From contig NZ_MAUJ01000009.1 of NCBI RefSeq assembly GCF_001696455.1, positions 124,001 to 188,000 of the forward strand: DNA of 64,000 nt, written 5' to 3'. Both the position numbers and the translations under genes were made by a program. Source of the stretch: Pseudoalteromonas luteoviolacea (GTDB lineage: Bacteria > Pseudomonadota > Gammaproteobacteria > Enterobacterales > Alteromonadaceae). This document shows, one piece after another, positions 34,901 to 42,863 of the stretch. The notes beneath the pieces are model-generated. The model made no database searches and was not told the origin of the DNA. It saw only the letters and a program-made list of their open reading frames with translations. Numbering within the stretch: position 1 is the first letter of the stretch; the number at the start of each line of letters is the position of its first letter.

Positions 34901-35641
34901 TTAAAGCCAGCTTTTACCAGCCTGAATAAGAAAATATTGCGCCATTGCAATGAGTATGAGGCTGGTCATGGTATTGGTGTACGACAGCCATTTTCCGGAT
35001 TTTGGGAGTTTGGTAAGGAAACGAGCACTAGTACCTGCAAGTAATAGCAATGTGCTCATGCCCAAGGCAAAGCTAAATAACAACAGTGCTCCCACCATTG
35101 GTTGCTGATGGGTGGCTACAAACATCAATAAGCCGCCAAGTACGGGTGACGTGCAGGGAGCTGCGACCAGCGCACTGGCCATGCCCATTACCATTGGAAC
35201 TGAACTTGGCTTTTTAAACTGGCGGACTGGCATTAATGGCATCGGGACAATTCCTTTGTTTAGTGCAGCAAAGTAAAAAAGGCCATTGGCAAATAGCAGC
35301 AATACCCAAGGGTTAGTGGCAACTTGACCAAAAAGGTTGCCACTATACGCGGCGATAAAGCCAAGAGCTGCATAGACGAGTGAAAACCCTATGCAATATA
35401 ACAAGGGGGCTATGCGCGTATGTTTTTGCTGTGAAAAGGTCGCAATGGTGATAGGTAGAATCGGGTAAACGCAAGGTGTAAAGCTGGTTAAAATACCCAG
35501 AAGCAGGACCGTGGGTATTTGCCACCAGCCTATATCGGTGGTGTTGAATGTATCTAACAAAAGGGATTCCATTACAGAGCTCATTGCTTGGTTATGAATG
35601 TGGTTAAGAGCATCCTTTAAACTGCGAAATAGACCTATCAA
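34901..35641 (-). CDS. CcdA/DsbD-like membrane thiol-disulfide electron carrier
   Basis: 246 residues with about six membrane segments. The paired membrane cysteines lie in FTPCVYPILPIT and APCTSPVLGG, the hallmark of the DsbD transmembrane domain. It would carry electrons from cytoplasmic thioredoxin to periplasmic partners such as the adjacent TlpA-like protein. The start is uncertain: TTG 35641, or ATG at 35584 or 35572, since all lie before the first membrane segment. Confidence 0.85.
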   Translation of the reverse strand: MIGLFRSLKDALNHIHNQAMSSVMESLLLDTFNTTDIGWWQIPTVLLLGILTSFTPCVYPILPITIATFSQQKHTRIAPLLYCIGFSLVYAALGFIAAYSGNLFGQVATNPWVLLLFANGLFYFAALNKGIVPMPLMPVRQFKKPSSVPMVMGMASALVAAPCTSPVLGGLLMFVATHQQPMVGALLLFSFALGMSTLLLLAGTSARFLTKLPKSGKWLSYTNTMTSLILIAMAQYFLIQAGKSWL

Positions 35642-35887
35642 AGTTCCATCAAAACGCCATCAAAATTTATCAAGTGCATGTTATAAAAAGAAAGTTTTTC
35701 CTGAGGCTCTTTTAATCATGGCTAGCTAAGAGGGCCGAGCTTGGATTGAAGAAGTGACATTTGTTGGTTTAACCGAGCGATCGATCGTATCAAGATGTAA
35801 ACGGGGGTTCACTTTGAAGAGGTTCGAAGTTATGAGTATCTAGAGGCGGGAATTTAACTTGTATGTACAACTACTGTAAAAACAAAA

Positions 35888-35910
35888 ACGCCCGCAAATA
35901 AAGCGGGCGT
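35888..35910 (-). terminator. Rho-independent terminator after yidC
   Basis: ACGCCCGC and GCGGGCGT form an 8-bp GC-rich stem, flanked by A and T runs (bidirectional shape). It lies about 20 bp after the yidC stop on the minus strand. Confidence 0.88.
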
Positions 35911-35929
35911 TTTATATAGTATCAAGACC

Positions 35930-37561
35930 TTAGTCTCGTACTTTAATGCCTTTTTTCTCCATACCGCGGTAGATAATAAGCATCTGCGCAATAGAGATAA
36001 GGTTAGAAACCAACCAGTAAAGAACCAAACCAGATGGGAACCAGATGAAGAAGATAGAGAACACCACTGGCATGTAAGTCATCATCTTCTGCTGCATTGG
36101 ATCAGTGATAGTCATCGGCTGTAGTTTTTGTGTCAAGAACATACTCGCACCAAATAAAATTGGTAATACGTAGTACGGGTCCATCGCAGATAAGTCTGTT
36201 AACCACAGGCCGAACTCAGCGTGTCGCAATTCTGTAGATTCTAAGAATACATAGAACAGAGCTAGGAAAATTGGCATCTGAAGTAGCAGAGGGAAGCAAC
36301 CACCCATTGGGTTTACTTTCTCTTTGCGGTACATTTCCATCATTGCCTGACCAAACTTCTGACGGTCATCTCCATAACGCTCTTTCAGTTGCTGCATCTT
36401 TGGCTGTAATGCACGCATTTTTGCCATTGATGTGTACTGCGCTTTAGTGAGTGGGTACAGCAGTGTCTTAACAAGAACCGTAATACCGATGATAGCCAGA
36501 CCCCAGTTACCTAATACACCGTACAGCATTTTAAGCAATACAAGTAAAGGTTGAGAAATAAACCATAACCAGCCGTAGTCTACGGTTAAATCTAGGTCTT
36601 CATGTAGTGCTTCTAGCGCATTCGTGTCTTTTGGACCCATGTAATAAATCGCAGACAGCTTTGCTTCTGAATTTGCCTGAATGTTTACAGGTTCACCTTT
36701 TGCACCGATGATGCCTTGGTTATTTCTAAGCGACGTGTAGATAGTATTGTTGATATCTTGCTTAGGTACCCACGCACTTACAAAGTAGTGCTGGATAAAT
36801 GACACATAACCACCAAGTGTATTCTTATTAAGGTTTGCTTCACGCATCTCATCAAAAGAATATTTCTCGTATGGCTCGTCCTGAGTACCGTATGCTGTAC
36901 CTAAGTAAGTTTGGTCAACCATACTGTCTTTATCTTGTGCTGTACGCTTGATCTGCGTATACAGCTGAACTTGCACAGGGGTATCAGTCGCGTTTACCAC
37001 ATCGTATTCTACAGATACGTCGTATTGACCTGCTTTAAATACAAATGTCTTGGTAAATTGAATACCTTTGTTATCGATAAAAGTCAGTGGTACGCGCAGT
37101 TCATCACCTGATAAAGTGTAGGCGCTTTGTTCTGTTTGATAGACAGGGCGGCCTGCACTTGACGCGTCTGGGCCATTTAAGCCAATCAGACCACTTTGTG
37201 CTAAGTATTGCTTCCCATCAAATTCACCAAGTAGTAGATAAGGTATATCGCTACCATGCGTTTCAGCGTGTTGAAGTAGTTTGGCTTCAACAATATCACC
37301 ACCTTTAGTATCTATTTTAACGGCAAAAACATCAGTCGTTACTGTAATGACAGAACGGACTGCTTGAGTTTGCGCAACAGGTACATCCGCTTCACTAGAA
37401 GCTGGAATATCCGCTTGATCGGTATTTGAAGGTGAAGTGGCCACTTGTGTGACTGCACTGGTCTCGGCTTTGCTTTCTGTTTCATCTATTTGCCATTCTC
37501 TGAATAGTAATAGTGAAACAACCAGCAATCCGATCAATAAAAACGTGCGTTGCGATTCCAT
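35930..37561 (-). CDS. yidC: Membrane protein insertase YidC
   Basis: 543 residues. N-terminal membrane anchor (TFLLIGLLVVSLLLF), large periplasmic domain, then the conserved insertase core (LLKMLYGVLGNWGLAIIGITVLVKTLLYPLTKAQY, NPMGGCFPLLLQMPIFLALFYVF). It inserts inner-membrane proteins alone or with SecYEG. Part of the rpmH-rnpA-yidD-yidC cluster, 8 bp after yidD. Confidence 0.97.
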   Translation of the reverse strand: MESQRTFLLIGLLVVSLLLFREWQIDETESKAETSAVTQVATSPSNTDQADIPASSEADVPVAQTQAVRSVITVTTDVFAVKIDTKGGDIVEAKLLQHAETHGSDIPYLLLGEFDGKQYLAQSGLIGLNGPDASSAGRPVYQTEQSAYTLSGDELRVPLTFIDNKGIQFTKTFVFKAGQYDVSVEYDVVNATDTPVQVQLYTQIKRTAQDKDSMVDQTYLGTAYGTQDEPYEKYSFDEMREANLNKNTLGGYVSFIQHYFVSAWVPKQDINNTIYTSLRNNQGIIGAKGEPVNIQANSEAKLSAIYYMGPKDTNALEALHEDLDLTVDYGWLWFISQPLLVLLKMLYGVLGNWGLAIIGITVLVKTLLYPLTKAQYTSMAKMRALQPKMQQLKERYGDDRQKFGQAMMEMYRKEKVNPMGGCFPLLLQMPIFLALFYVFLESTELRHAEFGLWLTDLSAMDPYYVLPILFGASMFLTQKLQPMTITDPMQQKMMTYMPVVFSIFFIWFPSGLVLYWLVSNLISIAQMLIIYRGMEKKGIKVRD

Positions 37562-37569
37562 AACAGCTC

Positions 37570-37875
37570 TTATTTCTCGTGTTGTTTAACTTGATTCGAT
37601 TTTTCAGGGACGGGGTCATCCCCACCTGCGCTTAAAGGGTGACATTTTAATATGCGTTTAACCGCTAACCAACTCCCTTTTGCAATTCCGTGTAAATTAA
37701 TTGCCTGAATTGCATAACTTGAGCACGTTGGATTGAATCGGCAATGGGGTCCAAGCAAGGGACTGATGAATTTTTGATATCCACGAATGAGGGCTATCAA
37801 TAAATTACGTATTGCCAAAAGCGGATAATCCACTCGTCGTTTACTCTCACTCTTTGTCTTCAAGGCGTGTTTCAT
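37570..37875 (-). CDS. yidD: Membrane protein insertion efficiency factor YidD
   Basis: 101 residues. The core LIRGYQKFISPLLGPHCRFNPTCSSYAIQAI...KGSWLAVKRILKCHPLSAGGDDPVP is diagnostic. The N-terminus is about 15-20 residues longer than E. coli YidD, so a downstream start cannot be excluded. Confidence 0.94.
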   Translation of the reverse strand: MKHALKTKSESKRRVDYPLLAIRNLLIALIRGYQKFISPLLGPHCRFNPTCSSYAIQAINLHGIAKGSWLAVKRILKCHPLSAGGDDPVPEKSNQVKQHEK

Positions 37876-37982
37876 AGTTGCGAGATAGACTCGATAATAG
37901 AGTGATTAAAAGGTGAGCTAACCTTACATGAATTAGCATAAAATAGCCATGACTGGTCGGTCATTGACACGCAAATGTCGGG

Positions 37983-38399
37983 TTATTTTTTGGCTTTATT
38001 GCTACGTGTAGGGCGTTTTTTATGAGGCTTAGGTTTAGGCGCGCCTGGTTTACAACGTTCGTTAACTTTACGCCAAAGCTTATTGAGTTGTTTTGTCAGT
38101 TCTTCATTACTCTGTTCGTCTACGCCTGTTTTAACCATTAAGACAATATCAATGTTGTCCAACTTATGACGATTGAGACGAAAGCTTTCTCTTGCTAGTC
38201 GTTTGATACGATTTCGTTGGCAAGCAAGTTTACATCGCTTTTTAGCAACTGTAAGACCAAGACGAGGATGACCTACATCATTTGGTTTAGCTAGAAGAGT
38301 AAATACAGGGGTTGCTGCTCGAGCAGGCTCTTGAAATATTCGGGAGTAATGCGAGGGAGTTAACAGACGTAACTCCCTGCTGAAGCCAAAACCTTCCAC
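37983..38399 (-). CDS. rnpA: Ribonuclease P protein component
   Basis: 138 residues from GTG 38399. Family motifs RELRLLTPSHYSRIFQEP, HPRLGLTVAKKRCKLACQRNRIKRLARESFR. It supports the RNA subunit in 5' maturation of tRNA. It has a Lys/Pro-rich C-terminal tail and starts 5 bp after rpmH. Confidence 0.95.
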   Translation of the reverse strand: MEGFGFSRELRLLTPSHYSRIFQEPARAATPVFTLLAKPNDVGHPRLGLTVAKKRCKLACQRNRIKRLARESFRLNRHKLDNIDIVLMVKTGVDEQSNEELTKQLNKLWRKVNERCKPGAPKPKPHKKRPTRSNKAKK

Positions 38400-38404
38400 T
38401 TATA

Positions 38405-38539
38405 TTAAGCAGATAGTTCTTTACGGCCTTTAGCACGACGACGTGCTAGTACTTTACGGCCATTTTTAGTAGCCATGCGAGCACGGAAACCGTGAGTACG
38501 CTTGCGCTTAAGTACGCTTGGTTGAAAAGTTCTTTTCAT
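38405..38539 (-). CDS. rpmH: 50S ribosomal protein L34
   Basis: 44 residues, MKRTFQPSVLKRKRTHGFRA..., ending in GRKELSA. It is highly basic and of exact family length. It is first in the rpmH-rnpA-yidD-yidC unit, divergent from dnaA. Confidence 0.97.
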   Translation of the reverse strand: MKRTFQPSVLKRKRTHGFRARMATKNGRKVLARRRAKGRKELSA

Positions 38540-39220
38540 AACTAATCCATCCGATCGGTTAAAGTTAAAACATCCTATGCAGGTCGCGATCCTGGCACAG
38601 GTGCCATTGCGAGCGCGAGATATTAAAGCCGACGCGCGTGAAAGTCAATCATATTTGTATCGATAAGCTCAATTAATAGTCTAAATGGGTAAAAAACGAT
38701 GCTTATATATAGAAGAGGGCGCTTAATCGTGTTTTTACTACTTTAGAATAGCTATATAAAGAGTAGGCTAATTTACAAAGATCGTGGGGAGTGATCAGGT
38801 GGTTGAGATCGAGATCTAAGGCTGTGGATCAACTGTGTTGATCTTGGTAGGGTTTTCCACAACGCTTGGGTGAAAATTGGCGACATCCTCTGGAAAACTA
38901 AAATTGATCTCAATTTTTAGGTGAGATCTTAGACTTTTTTTGATAAGATCTTACTAAATAAGTGAAATTAAAAACTCTTCCAAAACAAAGGTTTGCGTTT
39001 TTTTGTTGTTGAGATCTTATTTTTTATAAAAGTCAATATTGATGTTGTGGATAAGATCGCTTCATAATACCCGGCTTCCACCTGTGAATAATTGATAATA
39101 TACAAACTTTTCCGTTGATCTTTGAGTTAGCTGTGAATAACTCTGTTGGTTATTTTGTAAATAAAATTTGATAGCCAATGTTATTGATGTACGGGAATAA
39201 TAACTATTTCGGAGTGCAAT
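38540..39220. promoter_or_regulatory. rpmH-dnaA intergenic region: GATC- and DnaA-box-rich
   Basis: About 12 GATC sites occur between 38777 and 39120. Three DnaA boxes match the consensus in reverse orientation: TGTGGATAA 39046-39054, TGTGAATAA 39083-39091 and TGTGAATAA 39132-39140; TTTTCCACA near 38854 is one base off. An AT-rich GATCTTATTTTTTA block lies near 39012. This is the dnaA/rpmH promoter region with autoregulation by DnaA, and it also resembles the Pseudomonas-type origin found at this place. Confidence 0.75.
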
Positions 39221-40627
39221 GTGTATCTGTCGGTTTGGCAAAGTTGTTTATATGTTTTGCAAGATGAGCTGCCATCGCAGCAGTTCAATATGTGGGTTAG
39301 ACCACTACAAGCAGAAAGTACCGAAGATACTTTAACCATCTATGCACCAAATCGCTTTGTGTTAGATTGGGTTCGAGAGAAGTACTTAAATCGAATTAAC
39401 GAATTACTGATCGAAATCTGTGGTGATGAAGCACCTGAATTACGTTTTGACGTAGGCAGTAAGCCTATGGCACAAGCGCAACCGCAAGTTTCGGCTGAGA
39501 CACATGCAGGAGAAGCGCCTGCGCAATCACCTCAAGTTGCTGCGAGAAGTGCAGCACAATCACCGGTCAGCGAAGCCAAAGTTGAACCGGCTCCGAAATC
39601 GAGTGTGAAGTCTAATATCAAAGAAAATTATACCTTTGATAATTTTGTCGAAGGTAAATCAAACCAATTGGCCAAAGCTGCTGCGACGCAAGTCGCTGAT
39701 AACCCAGGCTCTGCTTTTAATCCAGTGTTTATTTATGGTGGAACGGGTCTAGGTAAGACGCATTTATTGCACGCTGTGGGTAATGGCATCATTGATAAAA
39801 AGCCAGATGCAAAAATTGTGTATATGCATTCTGAGCGCTTTGTTCAAGATATGGTTAAAGCACTTCAAAATAATGCTATCGAAGATTTTAAGCGTTATTA
39901 CCGTAGCGTAGATGCTTTGATGATCGATGACATTCAGTTCTTTGCGAATAAAGAGCGATCTCAAGAAGAGTTTTTCCACACGTTTAATGCGTTACTTGAA
40001 GGTAATCAGCAAATCATTTTAACGTCGGACCGATACCCGAAAGAAATTGAAGGTGTTGAAGATAGACTTAAATCTCGATTTGGCTGGGGCCTCACGATTG
40101 CGATTGAACCGCCTGAATTGGAAACGCGAGTCGCCATTTTGATGAAAAAGGCGCAGCAAAGTAACATCAATTTACCCCATGAAGTGGCGTTCTTTATAGC
40201 GAAGAAATTACGTTCTAATGTACGTGAGCTTGAAGGGGCGTTAAACCGTGTTATTGCTAATGCGAATTTTACCGGTCGTCCAATTTCGATAGAGTTTGTT
40301 AAAGAAGCTTTACGTGACTTGTTAGCATTGCAAGACAAGTTAGTCACTATCGATAATATCCAGCGTACAGTTGCAGAATATTATCGTATTCGTGTGTCTG
40401 ATTTATTGTCGAAGCGTCGTAGCCGTTCAGTGGCACGCCCAAGGCAAGTTGCTATGGCCTTGTCGAAGGAATTAACGAATCACAGTTTACCTGAAATTGG
40501 TGATGCGTTTGGTGGTCGAGACCACACAACGGTCTTGCATGCATGCCGCAAAGTAAAAGAACTTCGTGAAGAGAGTCACGAGGTAAAAGAAGATTATCAA
40601 AACTTGATCAGAACATTGTCATCTTAA
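39221..40627 (+). CDS. dnaA: Chromosomal replication initiator protein DnaA
   Basis: 468 residues from GTG 39221, six bases after GGAG. Domain I MYLSVWQSCLYVLQDELPSQ; Ala/Gln/Pro-rich linker (~80-130); AAA+ domain with Walker A GGTGLGKT (173-180), Walker B LMIDDIQFF; domain IV signature GGRDHTTVLHACRKV (~431-445) that contacts DnaA boxes. It unwinds oriC. First gene of dnaA-dnaN-recF-gyrB. Confidence 0.98.
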   Translation: MYLSVWQSCLYVLQDELPSQQFNMWVRPLQAESTEDTLTIYAPNRFVLDWVREKYLNRINELLIEICGDEAPELRFDVGSKPMAQAQPQVSAETHAGEAPAQSPQVAARSAAQSPVSEAKVEPAPKSSVKSNIKENYTFDNFVEGKSNQLAKAAATQVADNPGSAFNPVFIYGGTGLGKTHLLHAVGNGIIDKKPDAKIVYMHSERFVQDMVKALQNNAIEDFKRYYRSVDALMIDDIQFFANKERSQEEFFHTFNALLEGNQQIILTSDRYPKEIEGVEDRLKSRFGWGLTIAIEPPELETRVAILMKKAQQSNINLPHEVAFFIAKKLRSNVRELEGALNRVIANANFTGRPISIEFVKEALRDLLALQDKLVTIDNIQRTVAEYYRIRVSDLLSKRRSRSVARPRQVAMALSKELTNHSLPEIGDAFGGRDHTTVLHACRKVKELREESHEVKEDYQNLIRTLSS

Positions 40628-40637
40628 GGGTTAAGTG

Positions 40638-41741
40638 ATGCAAATAACGATAGTAAGAGAACAGTTTTTAAAGCCGTTAATGCAAGTGTCAGGTGCGATT
40701 GAGCGTAAACACACACTACCTATTTTGTCTAATGTGCTGCTAGAAGTAAAAAATGGCGTATTAGCGATGACGGGAACTGACTTAGAAATTGAGTTAGTTG
40801 CGTCTGTCATTTTGCAAAATGATACTGCCGATGCAAAGTTGACTTTACCAGCTAAAAAGCTACTAGATATCTGTAAAAGCCTGCCGGATAGTTCCGAGAT
40901 TAACTTGTCTACACAAGAGCATCAAGTACTGCTCACAAGTGGTAAGAGCCGTTTTTCTCTAACGACACTTGCTGCGGAAGACTTTCCGAATTTGGAAGAG
41001 TGGCAAGGCGAAGTTGAGTTCAAACTGACGCGCTTGGAGCTTCGTAAATTACTTGAAGCGACTCATTTTTCTATGGCTAATCAAGATGTACGATACTACT
41101 TGAATGGCATGTCGTTTGAAGTTGATGGAAACGAAATCAAAACGGTTGCGACAGATGGACACAGGCTGGCGATTGCGCAAAAGCAAATCGAACAATCTTT
41201 AGGTGCTCAGCGTCAACTGATTATCCCAAGAAAAGGGGTATTGGAGATTATGAGATTGCTCCCCGCTGATGATGAAGAGTTGACTATACAATTTGGTGCA
41301 AACCATTTCCGTATTATTGATCAGGAAGTCATTTTTACCAGTAAACTAGTCGATGGACGTTTTCCTGATTATCGACGTGTACTTCCTCGTGGTGGTGACA
41401 AGATTGTAACGGCAAACCGAGAGTGGTTAAGAAGTGCTTTTCAACGCGTATCAATTTTATCTAATGAAAAGTTTAGAGGCGTCCGTCTAAACTTGAGCAG
41501 CGGCGTACTGAAGATTAGTGCGAACAACCCAGAGCAAGAGCAAGCAGAAGAAACAGTTGAAGTGAATTACCAAGGAGAAGACTTGGAAGTTGGATTCAAT
41601 GTTTCGTACTTGTTGGACGTACTCAATACATTAAAAACTGAAGATGTTCAGTTTACATTGGCGGATTCTAACAGCAGTGCGCTTATTGAAGGTGCAGGCG
41701 AAGAAGATGCAATGTATGTAGTAATGCCAATGCGTTTATAA
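40638..41741 (+). CDS. dnaN: DNA polymerase III beta sliding clamp
   Basis: 367 residues from ATG 40638 (MQITIVREQFLKPL); a GTG one codon earlier is possible. Three clamp domains, with C-terminal YVVMPMRL typical of the family. It encircles DNA and tethers polymerase III. It lies 10 bp after dnaA. Confidence 0.98.
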   Translation: MQITIVREQFLKPLMQVSGAIERKHTLPILSNVLLEVKNGVLAMTGTDLEIELVASVILQNDTADAKLTLPAKKLLDICKSLPDSSEINLSTQEHQVLLTSGKSRFSLTTLAAEDFPNLEEWQGEVEFKLTRLELRKLLEATHFSMANQDVRYYLNGMSFEVDGNEIKTVATDGHRLAIAQKQIEQSLGAQRQLIIPRKGVLEIMRLLPADDEELTIQFGANHFRIIDQEVIFTSKLVDGRFPDYRRVLPRGGDKIVTANREWLRSAFQRVSILSNEKFRGVRLNLSSGVLKISANNPEQEQAEETVEVNYQGEDLEVGFNVSYLLDVLNTLKTEDVQFTLADSNSSALIEGAGEEDAMYVVMPMRL

Positions 41742-41762
41742 AAAAGTTAAGTAGCGCTCTAT

Positions 41763-42851
41763 ATGAGTTTGACACATATTAGCCTCAATGATTTTCGAAA
41801 CATTGAGGCACTTTCTTTTTCTCCCTCCAAAGACCTCAATATCATTCTCGGCCAAAATGGCAGTGGCAAGACAAGCCTGCTGGAGGCTATTTACTTCTTA
41901 TCTAATGGCCGTTCATTTCGAACCAACAAGTACAAGTTGATGATTCGTAACGAGCAGGAGAAGTGTGTTGTGCATGGTAAAAAACAACTGCACAACTTGT
42001 CTATACCAGTTGGAATTAGCAAAAGTCAAAGTGGTGAGACACAGCTAAGAATTCAGGGGCAAGCCAGTCGAAAAATTGCAGAACTCGCACAAATACTCCC
42101 CGTGCAGGTCATTACGCCTGAAAGCTATGAACTCTTTTTTGGTGGGCCAAAAGAAAGAAGAAAATTCTTAGATCTTGGTGTGTTCCACGTGGAACATTTA
42201 TTTTATGAGGTTTGGAAAAACTTTAATAAAGTCTTAAAACAAAGAAATGCTTTACTTAGAACTAAGCCAGCTAATTGTGTGACGCAGATAAAGTTTTGGG
42301 ACAAACAATTCATTGACCTCGCTGAACAAATAAATATCTATCGAAAAGCTTATATAAGTAGGTTTGAAGGCTATTTTTTTGATAAGATAGGGGGGATTAG
42401 CTCTGTATTTGATGGCCTTGAAACTCGCTACGATGCGGGCTGGAAAGGGGAACTAAGTGAAGTGCTTCAATCACAATTAGAGCGAGACTTAAAACTTGGT
42501 TATACAAGTCGAGGTCCTCATAAAGCGGATTTTAACTTTAAAGTCCATGGTCATAGTGTCGAAGGGATTATGTCCAGAGGACAATTAAAGTTGCTTTTAT
42601 ATGCGCTGAAAATTACGCAGAATAATTTGATTGAACAAGAAACAGATAAACGATCAATATTGCTAATTGATGATTTACCATCTGAACTGAGCTCTGAAAC
42701 TTTGGGATGTGTTGCTAAGCTACTTGCGAACTGTAACTCTCAATTGTTCGTTTCGGCAATCAGTTCAGAAAGTTTAACGCCTGTTGTGGAACTTCTTGAA
42801 AAAAATATTGAGATGTTCCACGTGGAACATGGTCGTTTAATAACAAATTAA
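41763..42851 (+). CDS. recF: DNA repair ATPase RecF
   Basis: 362 residues. Walker A GQNGSGKT (30-37), signature region SRGQLKLLLYAL, Walker B ILLIDDLPSEL. It loads RecA at gaps with RecO and RecR. The coding sequence holds two copies of the 16-bp palindrome TGTTCCACGTGGAACA, both read as HVEH in the protein, so this gene doubles as centromere DNA. Confidence 0.97.
   Translation: MSLTHISLNDFRNIEALSFSPSKDLNIILGQNGSGKTSLLEAIYFLSNGRSFRTNKYKLMIRNEQEKCVVHGKKQLHNLSIPVGISKSQSGETQLRIQGQASRKIAELAQILPVQVITPESYELFFGGPKERRKFLDLGVFHVEHLFYEVWKNFNKVLKQRNALLRTKPANCVTQIKFWDKQFIDLAEQINIYRKAYISRFEGYFFDKIGGISSVFDGLETRYDAGWKGELSEVLQSQLERDLKLGYTSRGPHKADFNFKVHGHSVEGIMSRGQLKLLLYALKITQNNLIEQETDKRSILLIDDLPSELSSETLGCVAKLLANCNSQLFVSAISSESLTPVVELLEKNIEMFHVEHGRLITN
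42181..42196. promoter_or_regulatory. parS: parS centromere site 1 (inside recF)
   Basis: TGTTCCACGTGGAACA is a perfect 16-bp palindrome matching the ParB-binding parS consensus (B. subtilis type TGTTTCACGTGAAACA, with C/G at the fifth pair as in pseudomonads). Confidence 0.92.
42814..42829. promoter_or_regulatory. parS: parS centromere site 2 (inside recF)
   Basis: A second identical TGTTCCACGTGGAACA, 633 bp from the first and near the recF 3' end. Two exact copies in one gene are not expected by chance. Confidence 0.92.
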
Positions 42852-42863
42852 TTGGAATTAACC

